DNA from: Saccoglossus kowalevskii
Lineage: Eukaryota > Hemichordata > Enteropneusta > Harrimaniidae
Assembly (NCBI RefSeq): GCF_000003605.2
Contig: NW_003122908.1
Coordinates: forward strand, 650,040-674,555
Length of the DNA: 24,516 bases
Direction: 5' to 3'
The notes below the pieces were generated by a model. The model was not told the origin of the DNA and ran no database searches. It worked only from the letters and a program-made list of their open reading frames with translations. Below are positions 10,479-24,516 of this stretch, piece after piece (the stretch's first letter is position 1; every line of letters starts with the position of its first letter). The position numbers and the translations under genes were made by a program.

Positions 10479-13400
10479 ATGGCTTCGGTCAACCAACTTA
10501 TTTTCATTGCGCTACTGTTTGTAACAGTACCAACGTTTCTGCATTTCTCAACAACTCTTGGAGATGGCGTTCAACCAAAATGTCTTGCCGTTATTTTCGC
10601 CGTGATTGCCGCGTACGCGTGTATTCGTTTGCTACCTGACCGGACTTTCGGCTTAGTTAGTTACGGCGTAGTCACACCGATAAAGAAGGCAGTACTGATC
10701 ACGGGTTGTGATACCGGTTTTGGTCATGAATTGGTGAAGAAATTAGACGAGTTTAGGTTCTCAACGGTGTTCGCCGGCTGTCTGTATCCCGGTAGGTGTA
10801 CATGGGCAGTTTGTTCATGTAATATTACTGTAACCGTAGGGACGTACGTGCGTTCATACAGGGACATCTTGGCAAATTATATTACGATCCCATTCACTGT
10901 CTTAGCAAGTGTGTAGCATTCTGGGTAATATACATTTACAAATGAAGTTAAAATGGGTCATATGCCCTTCAATACGGACTATCTCTAAAAGATATTATTT
11001 GTTTGATTGATTGATTGATTGTTGACATGCAATATGCAGCCACACTGTATTGGTATTTATCTTATACCAAACACGCACAACACTGCAAAAAAAAAAAATG
11101 TCCTACAACTATTTATTTGTACCGTAGATGGTGAAGGTGCCAAGAAGCTTCAAGCAAAATGTTCACATAGGGTAGTCATTGTACCACTTGATATCTCATC
11201 CGATGAATCAGTTGCCATGGCGATGCAGCAAGTTGAAGAAACATTAAGAAAGCGGACACATGGTAACTATGACAGCCGATTTTGCTAAAATGTATTAAAT
11301 GAATGGATATAGATTGTTTCAAAAACAAATCATCAAAATCATGCTTTTTCAAGATAGAATGGTGGGGAGATGAATTGCAATATCAATTACTCAGAATTCT
11401 CTATGATTTGTACCAATTTTCTATAAATTTACAATTTTGGACCCTATTCAATTCCCAAGCGTGAAGAGTCAGAGATATGAAGCATTGCCACAGACAGCTG
11501 TAAACTGGTGACATTTAACAACTAATTTTTGTTGGTACGCACTAAACAGGTATTCACGCATAATTTGGCAACATCCACGATGGATGTAACAGATATTTTT
11601 GTTTTTGCTATCTAATAGATCTGTGGGCAGTTGTCAATAATGCCGGTATCTTTCAGTGTGGGGATATCGAGTTTGCACCACTGGAAATGTTCAAACGATT
11701 AGCCGAAGTTAACGTTTATGGAACTGTACGTGTTACCAAGGCATGTTTACGGCATATAAGACGACACCAGGGTAAGTAAAAAAACACTTTTCCAAAGTAA
11801 CTTATTCTGGTTAAGCAAGAGCTGCTAGTATCGTGGTTGTTATCTGCCAGAGAACCCCCTTAATCTATTCTCAGTTTTCTAACTAATGTGATATACAATA
11901 CAAAACGTGTTCTTATTTTAAACTACAAGTTTTTATGTAAGATCGATTTGTTTTTATTTTTAAGAATGTACTCTTTTTAACCTCAATCAGCCACATGTAC
12001 TTTAAAATTTCCCTGGTCACATAAGGGTTAAAGAAATGCATGCGCAATTATGAACCACTTGCTACAATTTCCCTCACAACTCACCATCTTATCTAACTAC
12101 CACACTATTTTAAGGAAACCTGGTTCGAATCCTGTGTATTGCCACTAGAAAAAGGCCTCTTTTAAAATTAGGAAAAAATGTTACACTCTAATTTTTAAAT
12201 ATGTTGTACAAGATAAGGGATGTATTTGTGAAGTTTGAATGTGAGCAGACCAGGCTTGTCAGAGACACAAGTTAAAACACACATCCCCATATGACTGAAC
12301 AGGGACTAACGAAAAACAATATTACAGCAGCTTCTGTATCAATGCAATAATGATTTTTACCTTGCCCATATCATCAAAGATAAAACAATTTTCTCCATGA
12401 GTTGACATTGAAAACCCAGTCTAGTATTACTATTGGATTTGGAAGATACATTACCAAGGGTATTATTATTACAAGATAAATGATTTGCTTCATTGAACAC
12501 AGTCAACAATGCATATTTCCACTGGGATCAGTGACCTTTGAATGTGTATCACCAGTGATCAGTCAAGTAGAAACAGTCAACATTCTTTTTATCAGATTTT
12601 CTGAATTTTTGTATGATATTTTCATACAGGACATCTTTTATTCATACAAAGGAAAGACTTTATACTGATGAACTTGAATAAGGTGACCAAGTTTGGATTA
12701 GAATTAGTAAAGTTATAACAATTATTAATGACAACGCCGGACAGAAATTTTCCCCTTAATATACCTTTTCCTTCCATCTTTGACGTTACGGGCAAAAATA
12801 CATAAATTATCTTAACAGAAAACAAGATGTCAGATAATTGATATAAGTATGTACTTCTATGTATAACCCTTTGGGTGCCAGACGTTTGATCAAGATCTGA
12901 AGCCAATAGAAAATTATGCTTGTTTAGTCCAAAGTTATCAAAACAAAAATAATGCAAAAATACATAACAGGAAACATGTTGCATAGAATAGGAAAATTGT
13001 ACTAAAAAATTTGGATTCTGTATTTGATAAAACAATTCAATCGACAAAACATTTCTGCTTCGAAGTATATAAATTTTGAAAATCAAAATTCGCAAGAATT
13101 TGTCTTAGCTATTACTGTAAAATCTGTATTAGAAGCTGCGACTTCTATTAAAATGATACAATGCAACAGAGGGGATGCGGCTTCTATTAGAGCATCTACA
13201 CGTATGAGAAATGGTGAATTTTTTATTCTCAATTATTCAAAAATAATGGGTGCGACTTCTATTAGAGATGCGGCTTCTAATACAGATTTTACGGGGTAGT
13301 AGGCAATTATGGAGCTTTTATAAAACTTAAAATCCTTCAACTTGTTTGTATTCAAAATGAATTATGACAATACATATTCATATTGCAACAACCTTTGAAA

Positions 13401-14119
13401 AAGGAAATAATATTATATAACAAAGAGCAAGGTGACCAGAGTTTAACTATGATTCCAGTTTAGTTTGTGTTTCAGTAATTTTATTTTCACAAATTTTATT
13501 TTTCTACAGGACGTGTTGTTATAATGAGCAGTATATCAGGATTATGGACCATCCCATCGAATGCACCCTACTGCATGACTAAGTATGCATTGGAATCATT
13601 CACAGATGCACTGCGATGTGAAATGAAACAATGGGGCGTAAAAGTAAGCCAATTATCACATTAATACACGATGTTTTACGAAATTAGCCATTCTGGGCCA
13701 TTCCTATCAAACTTTATTATACATCTATCTTACAGGTATGTGCCATTGAACCTGGGCAATATGGAAGAGCTACAAACATTGGTTTGAATAGAGTGGATGA
13801 AATGAAAGAGGTCGCAAACAAACTTTGGGACAACGCCGATGATAACGTCAAGAAAGACTACGGAAAAGGCTACATCGACAGCCATGTGGAGAATTGCAAA
13901 CGTGATTTAGATAGTTGTTATAGCGATGGAAGTCCTGTTGTCATGGCAATGTTGAATGCAGTATGGGATACTAATCCTAAAGATCGTTACCTAGTTGGAG
14001 GCCTTTTCAAAACATGGTTACCAGCGTACATGTTTCGGTACCTGCCTTCCTACATAACTGATCAGACATTTATAAGACAGTTTTCCAAGTACTCAAAACC
14101 GTTAGCACTGAGAAAATAA
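10479..14119 (+). CDS. HSD17B2/BDH1-like short-chain dehydrogenase (SDR9C group), 372 aa, 5 exons
   Basis: Exons: 10479-10791, 11128-11262, 11619-11771, 13510-13643, 13736-14119; all borders are GT/AG and phases agree. Two hydrophobic stretches (residues ~7-23 and ~36-52) suggest N-terminal membrane anchoring. The NAD(P)-binding glycine motif TGCDTGFG is at 75-82, adenine-pocket Asp at 126, NNAG at 156-159, catalytic Asn 181, Ser 208, Tyr 221 and Lys 225 (YCMTK), and the PG motif at 251-252. The C-terminal part (KDYG, YLP, KPLALR) resembles 17-beta-hydroxysteroid dehydrogenase 2 and D-beta-hydroxybutyrate dehydrogenase, so oxidation or reduction of a steroid, retinoid or hydroxyacid at a membrane is expected; the substrate cannot be read from sequence. 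The start is the first ATG after the promoter and precedes the anchor. It is the working member of a tandem pair with the pseudogene upstream. Confidence 0.88.
11003..11023. repeat. (TTGA)n / (GATT)n microsatellite
   Basis: About four to five GATT units in intron 1 of the intact SDR gene. It is not present at the matching place in the pseudogene. Confidence 0.6.
12122..12132 (+). repeat. Isolated tRNA B box, SINE fragment
   Basis: GGTTCGAATCC is a perfect RNA polymerase III B box. No A box lies at the right distance upstream. The sequence after it (CTAGAAAAAGGCC) resembles that after the SINE head at 3853-3896, so this may be a truncated copy of the same repeat. Confidence 0.3.
13117..13292. 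mobile_element. Inverted-repeat MITE-like element with internal short repeats
   Basis: GTAAAATCTGTATTAGAAGC begins at 13117 and its reverse complement ends at 13292; the arms are 23 bases with one mismatch. Inside are four copies of TGCGRCTTCTATTA-like units (starting near 13137, 13176, 13251 and 13269), two of which overlap the arms. The element is 176 bases and sits ~220 bases before exon 4 of the intact SDR gene. No clear target duplication is visible, so the superfamily is unknown. Confidence 0.55.
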
Positions 14120-14350
14120 GAAAAACAGAGAATTTAATATCACCACTTTTTTCAAATTAACATGGACAATTATTTAGCATTTTTTAATGAATCAGAGGTG
14201 AGACCTGTGATTATACATAATAAGATTTTTTTCAGGACACATGCTATACTATGCTATGTATACAATGTATTGCGCGTTAATTACAAAATGTTTGATTGAA
14301 AACTGTTCATAATACCACAAAAAAAAAAAAATAAAGTTCATAAGAGAAAA
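14120..14350 (+). other. 3' UTR of the intact SDR gene
   Basis: AT-rich sequence follows the TAA stop up to an AATAAA signal about 210 bases downstream. No coding potential is seen. Confidence 0.5.
14330..14335 (+). terminator. Polyadenylation signal of the intact SDR gene
   Basis: AATAAA lies at the end of a run of A, 211 bases after the stop codon, and is the first canonical hexamer downstream of it on the plus strand. Confidence 0.5.
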
Positions 14351-15379
14351 ATATGACGTAGCATTTACTTGGATATGTCTGTACAAGGTTATTATGAGGA
14401 TGCTACAAAGTATACATCAGTGTCTAACTGTCAAAGAATGGTGTTTCACACTTTGACGTACTCTTAGCAGTGAGCAAATACTCCTCATTCAACATAAACT
14501 AGCAGCCTGTCGGCTGAGATAGCTCCGCTGTTATCAATACACATTGCAATTAAAGAACAGAAGATATCATTCGAAAATGAACAATATGTATAGTATTAAA
14601 GCAATCAGACTTTTTATAACTTTTTATCAAAATAAATCAATATATCAATTCATTTAGGATGAATATGAGAACACTTAATAACATATATTTCACAGGTGTT
14701 CAGTTGTCTCTAAATTAGCTCAGGAAATTTTGTCAAAAATGGCAACAAGCGACTTTAGACATTTCTAATTATTTGCCATATTGGTGTCTGTTGAGCATCT
14801 AAATCACTGCTTCATGATATTTACTCATACCTTCAATATTCAACAAATTCACAAGGCTTATGAGGAACTTTCCTGTGATAAAATCTTGTAAAATATCAAT
14901 AGTGAGAATGCAATAGGTCAAGATGCAAATTAGCTAATTAATATGCATAAAACATTATTTCATTACTATACAATGAAACAAAACTTTTTTAAAATAGAAC
15001 AAAATATAACAGCCACGTAAAAGAAAATTAGGCTACTGAAATACAGAAACTAGAATTTACATGTTCATTCAAAAGAACTTGCTTACCATAACCTGAGATG
15101 GATTAAATAAGATTTTAGGAAATTATTTTTTTCAAAATCTGTTATACTGTAGAATACTTAATTTTCGCTTGGAATTTATTTTCGCTATTTTCGCTGGAGG
15201 GATGATTCCGTGAAAATAAAATCCAGCAAATATACTTTTTTTCCTATATTTCACATTAAACTCATCAAAACTCAGTGAAAATAAATTCCATACAAAACAC
15301 CCAAAAAGCCTTTTCAGCAAAAATTAATTCCAGCGAAAATAAAGTATTCCACAGTATACCGGTATATATTTTTTTGGCT
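14351..15379. other. Convergent intergenic region between the SDR and RECQL genes
   Basis: The intact SDR gene points in from the left and the helicase from the right. No exon is recognisable. Its right part, next to the helicase stop codon, contains an inverted-repeat element (15147-15354), so the helicase 3' UTR probably includes it. Confidence 0.5.
15147..15354. mobile_element. MITE with ~25-bp imperfect inverted ends, 208 bp
   Basis: The left end begins CTGTAGAATACTTAATTTTC and the right end is its reverse complement with few differences (ending ATAAAGTATTCCACAG). Repeated TTTTCGC / GCGAAAA blocks lie just inside. The element is flanked by TATA on both sides (15143-15146 and 15355-15358), consistent with a TA or TATA target duplication. 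It encodes nothing. It begins only 25 bases beyond the RECQL stop codon and carries a TTTATT (AATAAA on the minus strand) at 15175-15180 that could serve as a poly(A) signal for that gene. Confidence 0.7.
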
Positions 15380-23412
<8,033 letters not shown>

Positions 23413-24516
23413 CCAGAATTATAAGAATTATGAGCCAAGCCGCATTATTCAACTTATTGTGTTTACAAACAAAATGTTGACAAATTACAGTCAATAAAAA
23501 AAAAAAAAAAAACATGATAACAAAAAAAATATTTAATGCAATATGCATTTATTTTTTTACAATATGCATTTATTTTTTTAATTTTGTTGGTAATGAAATG
23601 TATATTCTAAAAGAAGTTTCAAATAAAAACAAACACGAATGCATTGCTTAGTAGCAAATGATCACGATATGGTAGCGTAATCTGGTCATGCTGCGTTTCA
23701 CAAGTGAATACCTTACTTGTTTTTGAAGTGTTGAAATTGTTGATTATTACTCAGTAGTGATTACAATAATGTACAAAAAATAAATTCGTCGAATTGTTAT
23801 GAAATGCAATTAAAATTCATTTTAGTTTCACCGTAAGCAAATTATTTTGGTCACATGTAAACACTTGTTGTGATACGATATCTGCCATGTTTTTTCCATG
23901 CACACGAGTGACATTATTCTCCTTCCCAGGTATATTTGCGGACAGAACACAGGAATTTTCGAAAAGTCTGGGAAGTTATTTCCTGTGACTGGTTATTTGA
24001 AGAATAATCAAATTAAGAAAAAAACTTGGGGTATTAAACCAAACCAGTTTTTGAATTATGAACCTCACTGTATGCAAAATGCTGCCAGAATGGTATTTAA
24101 ATTTTGGTGCAACGTTTAGCACATTTTAATGTATTTTTTTATACTTCATTTGTTAATTTTTGATCCAATGGAATTTCCCATTGACTACAGGTCTTCATCA
24201 AAATCATCAAAAAAATTCAGGAAAAGTTTATTCCGTGAAAGGTGACAACAGTTTTGGTGTTAAAAGAGCAAACACTATGGTAAAATCACAAAGTCAATAT
24301 TTATATGGAAACAAGTTCATTTACGCCTTCTTTTTGTTTTGTCTTTGTTGTAACTTTTCATTCAGCAGAGTATCAAATGCTTTTAAATTTTCTACATTTT
24401 TACTAATTGTCCATGTCAAACTACTTACCCTTGAGTTGGGGAGTAACACTCATGTTTACTTCCAATAGACTTTACCACCAACGATTTTAACAGCAGTTTG
24501 TTTTTTATTATAGCGT
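23413..24516. other. RECQL 5' region, no exon recognised
   Basis: This should hold the first intron of the helicase gene and perhaps its first exon and promoter. It is AT-rich, contains poly(A) runs and a 21-bp duplication, and shows no CpG-rich patch. Open frames at 23898-24119 and 24160-24468 on the plus strand lack recognisable motifs and look like chance. Confidence 0.4.
23539..23580. repeat. Perfect 21-bp tandem duplication
   Basis: CAATATGCATTTATTTTTTTA-type unit occurs twice without change at 23539-23559 and 23560-23580, just after two poly(A) runs at about 23496-23514 and 23522-23529. It lies upstream of the RECQL coiled-coil exon. Confidence 0.75.

Larger units (their letters stand above)
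11772..13509 (+). other. Large intron 3 of the intact SDR gene
   Basis: At 1.74 kb this intron is nearly three times the matching intron of the pseudogene (631 bases). It carries an isolated tRNA-type B box and an inverted-repeat element near its 3' end, so insertions explain the growth. A 157-codon open frame on the minus strand at 12622-13095 is AT-rich, shows no family motif and is probably chance. Confidence 0.55.

Noticed and set aside
12622-13095. 157-codon open frame on the minus strand
   Set aside because: It lies in an AT-rich intron, has no family motif, is rich in Phe, Ile, Asn and Ser as expected from AT-rich noncoding DNA, and has no supported splice partners.
23898-24468. Two plus-strand frames near the right edge as new genes
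   Set aside because: No motif, no promoter or splice context; composition matches the AT-rich background.

Overview
This window looks like nuclear DNA from an animal, most likely a marine invertebrate. The genes are split by AT-rich introns with GT/AG borders, the polyadenylation signals are AATAAA, and short inverted-repeat transposons and a tRNA-derived repeat head sit in introns and flanks. I see no bacterial operon, phage or CRISPR features. The helicase and dehydrogenase resemble vertebrate relatives, which fits an invertebrate deuterostome, but the sequence does not settle the phylum.

Four gene units can be reconstructed. (1) Plus strand, 718-4220: a seven-exon gene for a protein of about 364 residues, mostly coiled coil, with a proline/serine-rich linker and a short C-terminal helix. 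I do not recognise the family. (2) Plus strand, 5123-9083: a decayed copy of a short-chain dehydrogenase/reductase (SDR) gene. It keeps all five exons and their splice sites but carries frameshifts, two in-frame stops and damaged cofactor-site residues. (3) Plus strand, 10479-14119: the intact SDR paralogue, five exons, 372 residues, closest by eye to the HSD17B2/BDH1 (SDR9C) group. (4) Minus strand, 15380 to about 23412: a RecQ1-type (RECQL) DNA helicase. Eleven coding exons are visible, and the first exon with the start codon was not found.

The two SDR genes form a tandem duplication that shares exon layout, exon sequence, a stretch of 5' UTR and a degenerate core promoter. The intact SDR gene and the helicase converge, with their stop codons about 1.26 kb apart. 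No shared pathway links the genes; this is an ordinary mixed neighbourhood. The points most worth a second look are: a tandem splice acceptor that would add or remove a zinc-binding cysteine of the helicase; a long helicase tail with SUMO-type motifs; a proline-to-arginine change next to the helicase aromatic-rich loop; the decay pattern of the SDR copy; and three inverted-repeat elements. I found no convincing new multi-gene system.
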